This document shows positions 46,192 to 59,207 of a DNA stretch of 64,000 nt, piece after piece. The stretch comes from Hygrocybe punicea (Eukaryota; Basidiomycota; Agaricomycetes; Agaricales; Hygrophoraceae). The stretch lies in contig OY744462.1 in NCBI GenBank assembly GCA_963556145.1, positions 4,898,001 through 4,962,000 on the forward strand. Direction: 5' to 3'. Each line of letters starts with the position of its first letter. Position 1 is the first letter of the stretch. Made by a program: the position numbers and the translations under genes. Under the pieces are notes generated by a model that was not told the origin of the DNA, did not search any database, and saw only the letters and a list, made by a program, of their open reading frames with translations.

Positions 46192-49100
46192 ATGAGCACT
46201 GTAGAGGCTGCAGCCTCGCTTTTTGGAACAGAAGAAACCTCCTCTGACCCCTTCGCAACACTCGGCGATACAACGGACCCTTCGCCCGCACTCACAGGGA
46301 GTTATGGCCTTTCCTACGACGGTGAGAATAATGACAGCAATGGTTCTTTCAACTCTGGAAGTCATGCAATCTTTTTTACTGTACAAGGAGACCCTTCAGC
46401 TGCTACCCAATCGTGGTCGGAACCGCCGACGGTAGATCAGCATGATTACTCTGCATTGTCGTACACCCAAAATACGAGTTCCATCGTCTCCAGATTTGAT
46501 CAAGTACAAAGTTGGAATGGTGAGCACGACCAGCCGTATACGTACCAGCCGCCTGCGGAGACAGCCGTATCTGGTAATATCATATTTTGTTCCACCATTC
46601 AGCTATTTACACCGAAAATTTGCAGTACAAAGGCATATCGGTCAGGATTACTCCACCCCTCCAAATAATTACGACCGCTACGCGTCACAGGCAGGTCATG
46701 TGTCGTCTTCATTTGACGAAATTCAGCACGTAGCCCAGACCCAGTCCTCGTATGATCCTTACAAACCCCTCCAGACATTTTCGAATAGCTATGATCCTCC
46801 GTCAGTGCCAACAAGGACAGAAACATTGCCGCATGCCAGCTACGATCCTTACAAACCCACAACGTCCACCTTCCAGGCTCCTTCTGTAGCTCAATCCTTG
46901 ACGTCGCAGTCCTATCCGTACGCGTCGAAAGTGTCAACCGCCACCATTCCGCCAACACAGGCCGCTGTTTTAAATCCTCCCAAACGCCTCGATGCTTATG
47001 ACCCGCCATTCCTGACGTCTAGGCCTGCCAAACGCGTGTCAGGGCAATCAGCCCAGCATGTGATGGGACAATATTCCACATATGGTCCATATACTCAAGC
47101 GTCAACTACCACGGTTTCTACTGGAGCTCCAACGGCGCCGTCTTCGTCTAGCAAGATTGAATATATTAATAAATCTCGCGATAGAAGTGGCATGTCGCCT
47201 GAGGGGCAGAATTCATCCCAGCAGAATTCTTCATATAATGGCCATTTTACCAGTTTGGATTATGGTGGAATTCATGGTTCCCCTCTAGGTTACCCCCGGG
47301 TTGGATCTTCTCACCCGACAGCTTTATTGCCCCCTTCTCAAAGTCAATTCGACGACCAGGCTCCTGCACCCTATCAACCCTCCAATATTACATCCTCGGC
47401 CGTGCAATCAACTTTTCCTTATTTCCACAACTCCGATGATGTAGCTGCCCGTCTGGCTGACGACAGCCTCGGCACAACCTGGGGCATCAATGATAACCAC
47501 GCATTTGACCTACCTTCACCTCCTATATCTACGTGTTCCCTTGACAATGGCCCGTATGATCCTCATACCTCCCAGCACTATACTGTCCCTCAATCCGGCC
47601 CCCCCGAACGTGTTATATCCCCAAATTTCGATTCCCAGCATGGGACCCAGCGGGGAGGTGTGGATTTTTTTCCTCAACAAGAATCTGCTTTCCTCGAGCC
47701 GAGTAATCCCAGGGTCGTCTATGACACTGGGCAGTCGTCAGCTGAAACATTGGTCCACTCGCGTAATGGATCGGGAGGTCCAGAACGTTATTCTTTGCCT
47801 CAGAATAACGGTCAAGGAGGCATTCTCATCGACTCTAAATCACTCCCTGGAATGCAGAGAAAGTTACCGCCTGCTGCTTCAATGATATCATCTCCCAATG
47901 AATCACAGGGTTCCCAACGGGCGCAGAACAACGCTCATCCCTACCAACCAGCGTCCGTCGTCGGAGAGGAAAGGTCAAATTTACCGACAACCGCTCATTC
48001 ATGGAGTCACTTCCGGAATGGCGTGCTAGATTCTTACTCGCCCCAGATTCAAAACGTCGCCTCTGATCCATCGGAGCGCGTATCTACATTCGAAAGGGCG
48101 GCTTCTCCAAAGGTGCCGCCGGGTTACTCTCAGAGTGGATCACAGAGCGCAAGACCTCATTCGCCCTTGATAAACAAATCCATCAATTCTGGTACAATCC
48201 GTGATAGGTCGTGGTCAAGCAGCTCGGTTTACACTTCGATGTCTGGTGCAGAAGATCGCTACTCACCCTCTCAACATCGTCGCCATCAACCCAGTGAACC
48301 ACCAGACCATGGAAGAAGCTCATTTAAATTTATTCATCCCAAATCTCATGAAGCAGGGTCAATGACGGCACCATTACCCTATGACCAAGCCTCAGGACAG
48401 ATCCTACTGATCAGCACAGCATCTCAAATGCCTTATGCGCCATCGCCATCTCTCATGGGATCGAATGACCCGTTAGGCAGGACGGCTGCTCGTGTTCCTG
48501 TTTTTAGTTTTGGTTTTGGTGGAAAGCTGGTTACCTGTTTCCATGGTTCTTCGGTGTTGAATACCGGCTTCGATGTGGCTCTTGCTTCTCGAAGGTCTAT
48601 GGACATCAACATTCGCGTATTGAGCAAGATAATCCCGGAATCTGCGCTCGACATGTCGACTGCCTTGTTTCCCGGACCTTTGTTCTCGGATCCTGGCACC
48701 CCCACTGTAAGTCTCGTACGCACGGGTGCCGCCACTCAGGCCAAGACAAAGAAAGCTCGTGTTTTAAAATACCTCATTGACCGGGCTGAAGAAGTATCTC
48801 GCGGAATTGGATACTTACATCCAGGCCATGTGGATAGAAGAAAACTTGAAGGCAAGCTCGTTCTTCTTAAATTGCTGAAGGTGATGGTCGAGTATGACGG
48901 TCGTCTTTCGGGCGCGTAAGTTGGAAATGACCAAACTCTTTATCCCGTATTCATTCCATTTTTTAAGGTCCCAGATTGACAATGCAGTCCGTGCTGCCCT
49001 AGTTCCTCGGCTAGCGTTGTCTACTGCTATTAATTCTCAGGATGCCACCAACAGTGCATCTGTGTTAGGTTTTTCTTCACCTGGCGATATGCAAGGGTCA

Positions 49101-51728
49101 TCATCCGATCTATCATCAATGTCTTATTCTGGCCTTGCTCTTTCCCCTCCAGCCTTGCATGAGATTCCCATTGCTGTGTCCACCCTCCGTCCGTCAGCTT
49201 TGGATAAGATTCAAGAATTCTTACTCCGTGGTGAACGTCATATAGCCTACCATTTTGCTTTGGACGAGAAGCTGTGGGCGCATGCTATGATCATCGCGAG
49301 TAGCATAGATAAAGACGCATGGAAGGAAGTTGTGAGCGAGTTCCTTAAGACGGAATTAGGCGCAAAAGATGATGCAAATCATGGGAGCCATTTGCATGGC
49401 GTTGAGACGGCATCGAAACTTGTCAACGGGCGAGAAAGTCTCCGTGTTGCATACAGCATGTTCTCGGGTCAAGGTGCAGCTGCTGGTAGGTTTCTTTTGT
49501 GTTCTGTGTTGGGGAAAGGGTTAAATGTTGAACAGTCCAAGAACTGCTACCGCAAAATCTGTTGTCTAGAGGGACAGTTGCAACACTGGCGGCCACTTCA
49601 TCTCACATTACGCCGATCACCCCAAATTTTGTTGCAGCGGCGCCTCCTCAAGCGTCCAACATTCCAGTCGAATCTTTATCAAAATGGGCGGAGACACTTG
49701 CAATGATGTTGTCTAGTGTTATGACGGTGGAGGCCTCCTCGGCATTAACTACGCTTGGCGACTACTTGGGGCATAATCAATGGACAGAGGCAGCACATGC
49801 TTGGTGGGTACAACCTCTTCAGTTCGCGTGGATTCTCACGGAATCTACCTCTGTCAAACAGCCACTTGCTTGCACCGCAAACATCTCCAATCGGCGGAGT
49901 GGGTCAACCCGCCGCTCGTATTGTTTTATTAGGCTCTCCTAATCCCGCCATTTCACCAAGTTTTCATAAAGACCCCGATCCTATCATTTTCACCGAAATC
50001 ATCGAATTTGCGTTGTCTCTAGCCACACCTACTAAAGGGCAAGAGGTGTTCAACGGCTTGCCGCACTTACAGGCGTATAGATTGATCCGTGCTACTTCAC
50101 TTGCGGAAATTGGCCAAATACAGCTTGCAAACAGGTTTGGTCTTTCATGATGCGCCCATATTTCCGCTAATGAATATCAGGTACTGCGAAGCGATTACTG
50201 CTTCTCTTAGTCGTAGTTCGCCCTACTTCACCACCACCTTAGTAGAACAACTGAAGTGGCTTTCAGATCGTATAATCGGTGCTCCACATATTGACAAGTC
50301 GGGATCCTGGATCGGAGGAAGGATGAGTAAACCTAGCCTTGACAGCATCGGCTCTTGGCTTGAAGGCCGATTCACGAAGCTGATCACGGGCGATGGAGAT
50401 TCCTCGCCGCTAGCTGTGGAGCACTCCGCTAGAGGAGAAGAACGCGCATTTAGTGGCCCTTTCTCACATTATAGCACTATTTCATCTGCAACAACGTCGG
50501 CGAGCCCATCCCCACAACCATCTATAATCAACACGAACACCCTGCCACCACCACAGAGAAGCGGATCTGCTATGGCATACCCTCTAATCACAAACTCATT
50601 CGTCCAAATTGACCGAGCCTCATCAGCGGTTGATTACATTCGGCGGAAAAAGTCTCCAGCACCCCGCATGGCATCTGCAAACGCCCTGACCTCTACTTTC
50701 GCACAAATACCCTTCATTGGGCATGGTGTAAACGATCATTCTCCAAACAGTTCCACACCCAGCGTGGAGACATTGACACCGAGACAGCTTATTGATGCAA
50801 AGGAGGACTCGAGTGAAAACCAAGACGTGACTTGGTGGGGTTCGTCGTACACATCAGATTCAACTGTACGGACCCCGACTGCGACATCATATTTACGGAT
50901 CGACGAATCCAGAGCCTCATCATCATCTTCCGGATTCGTTTCTTTGATGGATGATGCCTCGTTCTCTATAACTCCAACAAGTCACCCTCCAGAATCCCAA
51001 GCTGATGGAGAGGAGGAGGATTTAGGATTCGGGAATCCGCCAAAACGCGAGAAGCCATCAAATCAAGATGACGACGAGGCACCGAAGACAAATGAAAAGG
51101 CACCTCCTAAAGCAGCGGCTACTGAATCGTCTCGTAAGTCCCATTCCCGGCATGGCCATCGATGTGTCAAGGAGCAATAATACTCATCTTCAGAGCAAAA
51201 TACTGCCAACTCCGGTTCTTGGTTAAGTCGATTTGGGCTGTGGGGAAAGCGTGAGACAGCACCCGGTCCTATCAAAGCCAATCTCGGGGAGGAAAAGACC
51301 TTTTATTACGATAAAGAGCTTAAACGCTGGGTTAATAAGACTGTAGGAAATATGGAACATTTTAGTTGCGTCTTACTGACGATCTTGGTTAGGCCGAGGC
51401 TGAAGCGTCTGCCAAGGCTGCTGTTCCTCCACCTCCCCCATCGAGATCTCAAACTGCTTCCCCCGGAAGATCGGGCGCCGCGTTCTCTCCTGCAAGCGCT
51501 GGACCACCTGCCCGACCCGCATCAGCTATTGATCTCACATCATCACAAAGTAAATCTACCTTGCGTGTAAGGTCAAACTTGGTGCCAATGGATTCCGGGT
51601 CATCTCCACATACCCCGTCATCGTCTGGCGGTCAGCTTCCACCTCCAGCTCGGCCAAAGTCACAGGCGGCAAAAAGAAATATCCGTAGCCGATACGTGGA
51701 CGTCTTCCAGCAAGAAAAGGCTCCCTAG
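46192..51728 (+). CDS. SEC16: COPII coat assembly protein SEC16
   Basis: Large peripheral scaffold that marks ER exit sites and organises SEC23/24 and SEC13/31. Starts MSTVEAAASLFGTEETSSDP. A long disordered region follows, rich in S, P, Y and Q, with repeated SYDPYKP motifs. The central conserved domain begins at about 48490: PVFSFGFGGKLVTCFHGSSV, ARVLKYLIDRAEEVSRGIGY, LLLKVMVEYDGRLSGA-like helix, then LDKIQEFLLRGERHIAYHFA and HAMIIASSIDKDAWKEVVSE. The C-terminus has the family block ANLGEEKTFYYDKELKRWVN, proline-rich stretches, and the final RSRYVDVFQQEKAP. About ten exons, roughly 1,600 residues. The stop at 51726-51728 lies 198 bp from the convergent OST3 stop. Confidence 0.9.
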
Positions 51729-51926
51729 CATCACATCGATTTTCATCTTGGATTTATTTTTCTATCTCTATATTGAGCATTCTCCCTAATTAGACAAGCA
51801 CCCTCATCGAAGTGTGGGGATTGATAGGTTCACGTCCAGCAACTTGCCAGTACATAATCTGTCTGATTCTGTCATGGCGTTGAGCGGTTAATGACATCTG
51901 ATACTCCAATACTGTTCTACCCTGTG

Positions 51927-53143
51927 CTACAAGAAGAGTTTGAAGGGGTAACCTGTGAGAAGCAAGGTCAGTCAACAGACCACGGCAAAAACGATGACGT
52001 TCACCTCCGTTTTTCATCCTGAACAAGGAAACCAGGACAGAGTACATGATCAGGATAATAGCTGTCCATAGATATACCTGGGCTTTTTGACGTGCTGGTG
52101 AAAGTTGAGACGGGATGATAACTATCAGCATCAAAAAGGACATCGACAGAAGTCCGTCTGTAACTGAAGATAAGTCAGCGAGCGATGGGATGACAAGATT
52201 GACTTACAAATAGAAGCGATAACATGAACCTCCTGCCCAAATTGGTTTTGATAACCACCCGCAATCCACTGCCCATCCGGTCCAGAATAAGGAACTCCCC
52301 TTATGCGAGTGAACATGTGGCCAGAAGTCATAATTAAGGATGTGGCAACGGTCACGGCAGCCCAAGTCCAACGACTCTTCAAAATCGGGGCAACGAAGCG
52401 TACTGTGAGTGAGAAGAGAAGAACACTAAAAGCGATTGCTCCCACACGGGCCCAGTCTATGGGTGCCTTATAAGGAATGGGAACTGGCGTGTAACTGGAC
52501 AACTGCTGGGCAAGAGGTCCGGGATCAAATCCACTAGATCGAATAGCTATTAAGATGACTGTCGCGAATATTTGCGACACGCGTACGTGGAAAAGTCAAA
52601 CTTCAGGGGTCCATATTTTCCATTGGCTGGCTGACGAGGACCTTCAGTTGCATGATAAACATACACGACGGGGGCGGATGTCAGTCCAACCTGACAAGCT
52701 CGATTTGAGAAGATATGTTGGGAAGGTAAGCCCATGACAAACTTTTTGAAACACGCTGTGAGCGTTGTCGAAGTCCAACGTAGCAAAAAAATGGTTGTCC
52801 CGGTGTACTTTTGGGGTGGTTGTCCACGCCTTCGCAACGGCATTCCAGGCAGGATTGAATTCCCTTCATTACATTGACTGATCTTGAATAGTCGACATTG
52901 TGAGCAACTTAACGCAACTAACCTGCAGGGAGAGCATTTCCGTCGAGCGTCTAACGCTGTGAACTGCACAGCAACGGACCAATCACGATTTGGAGACGTT
53001 AACAAGCTGAATGTTGCTTCATTGAGTTGGATGACCCCATTGCCAGCAGCAGCGAGCTCAACCAGTTGCTGTTGTTGAGAAACAGAAAGGCCGAAGGGAA
53101 GAAAGAAGAGAGCAAGCCAGTGCAACTTCAAGTTCAAGTTCAT
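51927..53143 (-). CDS. OST3: Oligosaccharyltransferase subunit OST3/OST6
   Basis: ER membrane oxidoreductase subunit of the N-glycosylation enzyme. MNLNLKLHWLALFFLPFGLS is a signal peptide. The lumenal thioredoxin-like domain contains the CSPC redox pair (ARRKCSPC), DFDNAHSVFQKFVMGLPSQH and SAPVVYVYHATEGPRQP. Membrane helices follow: IGAIAFSVLLFSLTVRFVAP-like, WTWAAVTVATSLIMTSGHMF, SFLMLIVIIPSQLSPARQK and QVYLWTAIILIMYSVLVSLF. The C-terminus RMKNGGYPFKLFL spans the last intron; its last exon sets the stop at 51927. About 330 residues. Divergent from PIK1 by 122 bp. Confidence 0.88.
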
Positions 53144-53265
53144 CGTTCGTCACGGTCAACTGAAAATGGAACGACCGTGGGACACGCTCTCAGAACCGTA
53201 AAGCCAGCACCCAGCACCCAGCACCAGCCAGGACGGCTCCAGCAGGCTCGCGCATCCGGATATTA
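53144..53265. promoter_or_regulatory. Divergent promoter of OST3 and PIK1
   Basis: 122 bp between two start codons on opposite strands, so both promoters must overlap here. It contains a short direct repeat, CCCAGCA three times around 53208-53225. Confidence 0.45.
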
Positions 53266-56200
53266 ATGTCTCATGCACTCCTCTTGCGACTCTTTCTGTC
53301 ACCATCATTCTTCTCCGTTCACGTCGCGTTGCGCTACCTGAAAACTTATTCGGACAACATTGGCATCACATATTATCTAACTCGCCGACTTAGAGAATTA
53401 GACACCCAAGAATTACGCGATGTTTGGGGTTTTATATGGTGAACAAAATGTTCGTCGCAGTTGCCAACTTCGGTCTTGACATGGATTGGATTTCAATTCT
53501 CAGCCATCTTCTTGTCAGCAAACCCTCCAAGTCAAGGGCACTGGAATGCTTTGTTGTTGAGCTTGCTCAGAAATCCACTCATATAGCCATGATTGTATGT
53601 CTATAGCCGCCGTCACTTGTCAAATTCCATCCTCCTAACATCTGGTAGACCTTATGGTTCATGCAAGCGTCTCTGAAAGACCTTGCATTCACCCGTCATG
53701 ATTCCCGGTCATTCATTATATGCCAACGCACATTGGTCAAATGCCATGAAATTATTTTCGAAGACCTTCCTCCGTCTGCCCCTTCTCCATATTCGACCAT
53801 CGAAGTACCATTTCAATCTCGCTTGACAAGGACGAAGGTTAGAGCTCACATTGAGCCGAGTTTGGTGGGGCTTGGCCTTGTTCTTGCCGGGGTTCCGGGG
53901 ATGCCTCAACTCACCAAGATCGTGGGTGAGGTGGCAATTGAACAGGGGCGTGTTGATTTTGAGGGCCAAGAATCCAAAAGTATCGAAATCCAGGACGATT
54001 GCGTTGCTCCTGGTCGTGAGGCTGAAGAAGACAACCTGGACGGAATCCAACCAGAACAAGAAGCATCCTGCAGCATGCACAAGACCTCTTTTCAAATACT
54101 ATCGTCTACCTTGGACACTTTTGACACTAACAGAAAGAACATCAAGGCTAATGTTGCTCGTCGCAGTACGATCAGCGCAGCACAGACAATCCCAGCTCTT
54201 CCCCTTTATTTAAGTGTACAAAGATCAAGGTTGTCCTGTGATCCTTTAGGTCAGCTGGACTCCAAACCAACTCCTCAGACAACACCTTTCCAGTCTACCC
54301 CTTCGATATCTTCTCCCAGAACTCCTACCCCTTCGATGGTTTTCAGCGCTGCGGAAGCCATACTGCAGAAATATGATTTGCAATACCAGAGTCACCTCTT
54401 ACGAAGTCATTACTGTCGATCTGAGGTCCTCTTTTGATTATTTCGGCTCTATTGAAACCTGAACGCTTTCCCAGGTTCAATTTTTACTCTCCCTGGAGAA
54501 CATTTCGAACCGACTCCTGGTTGTGCCCCGACCCGCCCGTGTCAGCGCACTAAGAGCAGAATTAACGGCATTAAACCATAGATTACCCGCTGAGGTTCTT
54601 TTCCACATCTTTCGCGTTGCATTGATTTCTGACGACTTCCGATTAGGTATGTATGCCTATGTGGTGTTCTTCTTCGGATATTCCACGACCATCAGAAGTC
54701 GTCTTGCAGCCGCATCACCGAATCGTTCGAATACCACCCGGAGAAAGTGTTGTCCTAAATTCGGCTGAACGAGCTCCTTACCTATTACTCATCGAGATTC
54801 TCCACGATGACCTTGACTTTGATCCCACAACAAGGGGCAATAAAGAGGTACTCAAAAAGATTGTGGCCAAGGAGGCGCAGCGAAAAGGTGCTTCTCGTGA
54901 CTTGATGTTGTTCAGCAACTCTTTGAAAGCTTCCCACATATACAAGGCCCATTCGGATTCTATGAGTGGTGCTGCTGACTTGCTCTTGGGAGAGGACAAC
55001 CCTGGCACTGTCGACCCACCCGTGAACGTGATAAATACGGTGCCAATCGCGACTACCTTCCCCGACGAAGAAGTAGACCTGGTCGAACAGTTATATGGCA
55101 CAGACCATTCTCTTCGCTCTTGCCAAATTGATTTCTCAGAATCGATTGTGCTCCCCCCAGCACCGAAAAATAAAGAACTGGATATGGTCGCATGGTCCCG
55201 GTCGTCTTCTGTACCTCCATCTCCAGCATTTGGTTCTTCCAACACGTCATCTACTTTCTCTTCATCCAGCGGTTCTAGGGTTATCCATCTAATGCATCAT
55301 CTACAGGATTCGCCTACTGCTGTCAATGGGGATGGCCGCGTCCTTTCGCTGGAGGAATATTCAGAGCGTATGCGCACGGCTGCCATCATGCTTACCCAGC
55401 TGAATGCAAATCTTATACGGGAACCAGTCGCCCTTCCAGCGGGAATGTCACCACACCCACCAGAATCGGCTCCCGCTCACGGAACAAGATGGCTCCCTGG
55501 CTCAAACTGGCTTTTAGGCCTGAACGAGCAATCGAAAGACAGTGTTCCCCTGCATTCTTTATTAGCTGGTGGCATGCATGACACCAATGCATCAGTGCCA
55601 GCTACCCCAACGCGGATGAAGCTGCAACATTCAGAGGCTGCAGCCATTCGGGACCGAATCATGAAGGAAATGCTAGCCCTTGAGGAAGAACGAATGAAGC
55701 GAATGCGGGAACATCGCGATACCGATGGCATGATATACATTGGAGAAGGCGGCATGAAGACTGTGGAGGATGAGAGAATCATCCGACGGGAGCTCGACAA
55801 AGTAGACCCATCTGCGGTAGTTTTTAGCGAGTCGTGGGCTGCGAAAAAAGTGAGTGTTCAGTCATGCTATGTTGGATTCTTCCTGATGCTGGGTATATCT
55901 CGTAGAGCCGGATTCGACACAGCTCACCTTACGGTCATCTAGGTTTGTGATTCAAGTGGCTATCCTCATGTCTACTGACTTGCTTTCAGCCAGTTGGGAT
56001 TGCGTATCCGTAATTGTCAAGTCTGGAGGTGACCTACGACAAGAGCAGCTGGCTGTACAGCTAATTCAAGAGTTTGAACGCATTTGGCGAGAAGAAAATA
56101 CGCAATGTTGGGTGAGATAGTACGTACATGCCCTCGATACGCGATCAATCTGATAATGAACTTTCTCAGCTTCCGCATCCTTATTACTGGAGGAACTTCA

Positions 56201-57067
56201 GGTCTTGTGGAAACAATCACGGATGCTGTATCAATACACTCTATCAAGAAGGCGCAATACGCCCGACGATTTGCGGAAGGCAGGTTGGGGGATGTGACTC
56301 TGCTTGACCATTTCAAGGCCGTAAGTCCAAGGGTGAGATAGGAGGATGTCCATATTAACTCCTGAGTAGACATATGGTGATCCGTCTTCAGCAAAATTCG
56401 CTCGCGCCCAGCGCAACTTCGCAAAGTCACTCGCAGGTCAGCGTTGTCGAACTCAGCTCTTGTTTGTCGTCCTTATGCATATCCCCAGGCTATTCAATTG
56501 TGACCTATCTCCTCCAAATAAAAGACCGTCATAATGGCAACATTCTGCTGGATCGAGATGGTCATTTAATTCACATCGACTTCGGCTTCATGTTATCCAA
56601 TTCCCCAGGAAATATTGGTTTCGAGGCGGCACCGTTCAAATTGCCCCCAGAATATATCGAAGTGTTGGGAGGTGTTCACGGCCAGCCATTCCTGGAGTTC
56701 AGGCGCCTGTTTCGGGACGGCTTTGAGGCGTCACGGAAACACTGTGACAGGATCATCACTTTAGTAGAGTTGATGCAAAAAGGTTTGCATTGGAAGTTGA
56801 TGTTGTCGCATGGCTGAACAAGTGAAGGTCAGATTCGACACTGCCTTGCTTTGCCGCTTTCGGAGAACAAACTGCGGTTCATTTGCGAGAACGTTTCCAA
56901 CCGACGCTGACGTACTCCTTGGTTGGAGAATACGTTGACCGTCTCATCGACAGCTCATTAGGTTCCAACTGGACGCGACTCTACGATTCGGTAAGTTGAA
57001 TCACTGTGCAATAGTTCCCAACTGACGACGACAACAGTACCAATATTACTCGCAGTCGATTCTATGA
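53266..57067 (+). CDS. PIK1: Phosphatidylinositol 4-kinase PIK1 (PI4K-beta type)
   Basis: Makes PI4P at the Golgi and nucleus, driving post-Golgi secretion. The first exon, MSHALLLRLFLSPSFFSVHV with RELDTQELRDVWGFI, and the next, HLLVSKPSKSRALECFVVEL, form the lipid-kinase-unique helical domain. The middle is disordered. From about 54700 the catalytic part starts: ERAPYLLLIEILHDDLDFDP, VIVKSGGDLRQEQLAVQLIQ, ILITGGTSGLVETITDAVSI. The catalytic loop DRHNGNILLDRDGHLIHIDF and activation loop GFMLSNSPGNIGFEAAPFKL follow. The last exon ends YQYYSQSIL. The AAPFKL/EYIEVLGG context separates PIK1 from STT4. Roughly 1,000 residues. Convergent with the mannosyltransferase gene, 181 bp apart. Confidence 0.9.
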
Positions 57068-57248
57068 AATCAATCCAGTACTAAATAGATAGGATGGAAT
57101 ATCCCTACATTACACCGCCGTATACGTTGCGCTCTGAAAGAGTCACGTTACAGGTAAAGTGTTGACGTCTCGACTGTCTCTCAGAACAGGTTATCGTATC
57201 TCTTCAGACATGAATACCACTCATAATCTGTAGAGAACTAATGAACAT

Positions 57249-58913
57249 TTAATGAACTCTGAATGGATTCGGACAAGTACCAAAGTTCTGATTCTGGTCA
57301 CACCAACATTTGCCCTTGCTGTGCGAGTCGCCCTGCGGACAGTGTTGGAATGGTTCGTGGCGATAGCCGATGTCATTGAAGAAATGGATTTGTTCTTTCC
57401 GAGCAAAAAGTGCGGCACCGATGCTGTGGACAGGGGCGTCTCCCCAACGCTACATGTAGTTTATCAACGCCAGAACGGTTCAAGTATAAGGGCTGGCAAA
57501 CCTCGTAGTGGAAACCGCCTCTTTGATCAAGAAATTCGAAGAATTTAGTATACGCTTCTGTCCGCCAGAGATCCATGTCACCGATTTCGAAGTTGCTCCA
57601 GACTGGGAAGCGGCATTGTCAACAAATGCAGGGCCTACGCAAAGCTGCAAAACTCACAATGACATCGATTATATGTTAACCCGCCGTCATCGGACAGGAA
57701 ACTCATTGCATTGTCGGCGGAGACTAAACCGGGATTTTTTTCAAGGAACTCTGTGAGGTCACGCAAGTCAGGCTTGATATTACGGCAACTTGACTGAGTC
57801 GCAACAAACCCTTTACTGTGTCCCATAACGTGGGAATGGTACCTTCGTACTCATATAGAGAGATAGTGAAACCTGACGATGAGTGAGACTATCAGATAAC
57901 CACATGGCTAAACAATTTAATTCGCTTACCGTAAACTTTCTTTTGATCTTGCATAATCAAGAATGGGTCGTAGTCAAGGTCACAGAAAAACTTGACGGAG
58001 GGCCTAAGGGTCAGGAGACCACTTCAGAGGATTTCCGGGATGAATCACATGTTACACACTCTACTCTCCAATAATATTTGTATTTCTTCATAAGCTCTTG
58101 CCGGAAGAAGAACTAAGGTGATATCATCAGCCTTCGTGGTTACAAGCGACAAACGTTGAATACCTACGCCAGAATTGAAGCGACACATATTCCGGTATCT
58201 TTGCAAGCATTCAGAAAGCGGGACTATCAACGACACGAATGACACTTACGGTAAACTACCTAGTTTGTATATAATATCAGAAGTTTGCTTCCATTGAAGT
58301 CAGATATCCTTACCTCCATAAATGACGCCATTCTTCTCCATGCTTTCTCTGTTCGCGGCTGCTAGAGTCTCGTTGATCCATGTAGGCTGATACCAGTCGT
58401 CCCTGGGAATCAGACCAAACTCGACCAAAGAGTCCGTAAGCGCTGTTACACGCCTGGAACAGTACTTGAACAAGAAGTCACTCGGCGAGTGGGTGAATAC
58501 ACTCACGTTTTGAAATTGTCGTTGAAAGGCTCTTCGTTAAGGAATACATAAGGGTATTGAAACTTCTTGTTGAACCTGTCTTCTATTTGTTTCACGCTGG
58601 TTATTATACCATTCAAGTCGCCATTCCTTGCCAACATGACGATAGTGGCATTGGCCTTGCGTGCAGGAGGAGTTTCAGGATTGGAAGGTTTGTAGTATTC
58701 TGAGGGCACTGGTGTCTTGTACGGAGGATTTGATCCCAGGAATTGCTCCTTGATATGGGAGATAGATGTGGCTTGTCCGTAACCTGCATGCGAAAAGCTT
58801 AGAATGTAATGCAAAGCGATCTACTGCGGTGTCAGCTAGCACTTTAAGTTGGATTGTGAAAAGCCTACTATGATGGCCAGCACAAGGAACAGGTAACGCA
58901 GTGGTGTCATCAT
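57249..58913 (-). CDS. KRE2/MNT1-type alpha-1,2-mannosyltransferase (GT15)
   Basis: Golgi type II membrane enzyme extending O- and N-linked mannans from GDP-mannose. The N-terminal anchor is MMTPLRYLFLVLAIIVG. The lumenal domain shows KANATIVMLARNGDLNGIIT, YPYVFLNEEPFNDNFK, FGLIPRDDWYQPTWINETLA, YRNMCRFNSGFFFR and YYWRVEPSVKFFCDLDYDPF with MQDQKKVYGF. NFEIGDMDLWRTEAYTKFFE, APVHSIGAALFARKEQIHFF and GYRHEPFQHCPQ close the domain. All are family signatures, including the WRVEP catalytic region. The tail is NQNFGTCPNPFRVH. Roughly 400 residues, nine or more exons. Start chosen at the first of two adjacent ATGs. Which GT15 paralogue it is cannot be told. Confidence 0.9.
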
Positions 58914-59068
58914 GTTGAAGGTAAACCACTGGCAAATGATGGATACACAAGTTGGATGAACAAAGATATGCCAGTGCGAATTCAGGCAGTGCTTGTTGTT
59001 GTCAATGTCATTCGCGCACGTGAGGGTCTCCAGCAAGATGATTACCTCTTCGCAATAAAGTTCATGCT

Positions 59069-59155
59069 GCCCGAGTAGCTCAGCGGTAGAGCATTGTACT
59101 TATGTGGATAAATTAACCTATGCAAGGGTCTCGAGTTCGATTCTCGGCTTGGGCA
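59069..59155 (+). tRNA. tRNA-Ile(UAU) with 15-nt intron
   Basis: Cloverleaf read by eye. The acceptor stem GCCCGAG pairs with CTTGGGC, with discriminator A at 59155. The D-arm is GCTC...GAGC. The anticodon stem TTGTA pairs with TGCAA. The T-arm is TCGAG-TTCGATT-CTCGG. The anticodon TAT is at 59101-59103. The intron is 59105-59119, placed one base after the anticodon as usual, and contains ATA, which can pair with the anticodon in the precursor. The mature length is 72 nt before CCA. A and B boxes are intact. Confidence 0.9.
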
Positions 59156-59160
59156 TTTTT
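59156..59160 (+). terminator. RNA polymerase III T-run after the tRNA
   Basis: Five thymidines directly follow the discriminator base, enough for Pol III termination. A longer T-run about 12 bases further on could act as backup. Confidence 0.75.
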
Positions 59161-59207
59161 GTGCCGTCGATTTTTTTTGTTTCACACTGATCCCTAACTT
59201 CAATCCA

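Noticed and set aside
57252..57548. 98-codon plus-strand frame over the mannosyltransferase
   Set aside because: It is the reverse-strand shadow of the conserved C-terminal GT15 exons on the minus strand.
26709..58913. Idea that the many ER/Golgi genes (DPM2, TRS120, VPS55, SEC16, OST3, PIK1, MNT1) form a functional cluster
   Set aside because: They are interspersed with motors, ELOF1 and Pumilio, lie on both strands and share no visible regulatory motif. Chance proximity of housekeeping genes is the simpler reading.
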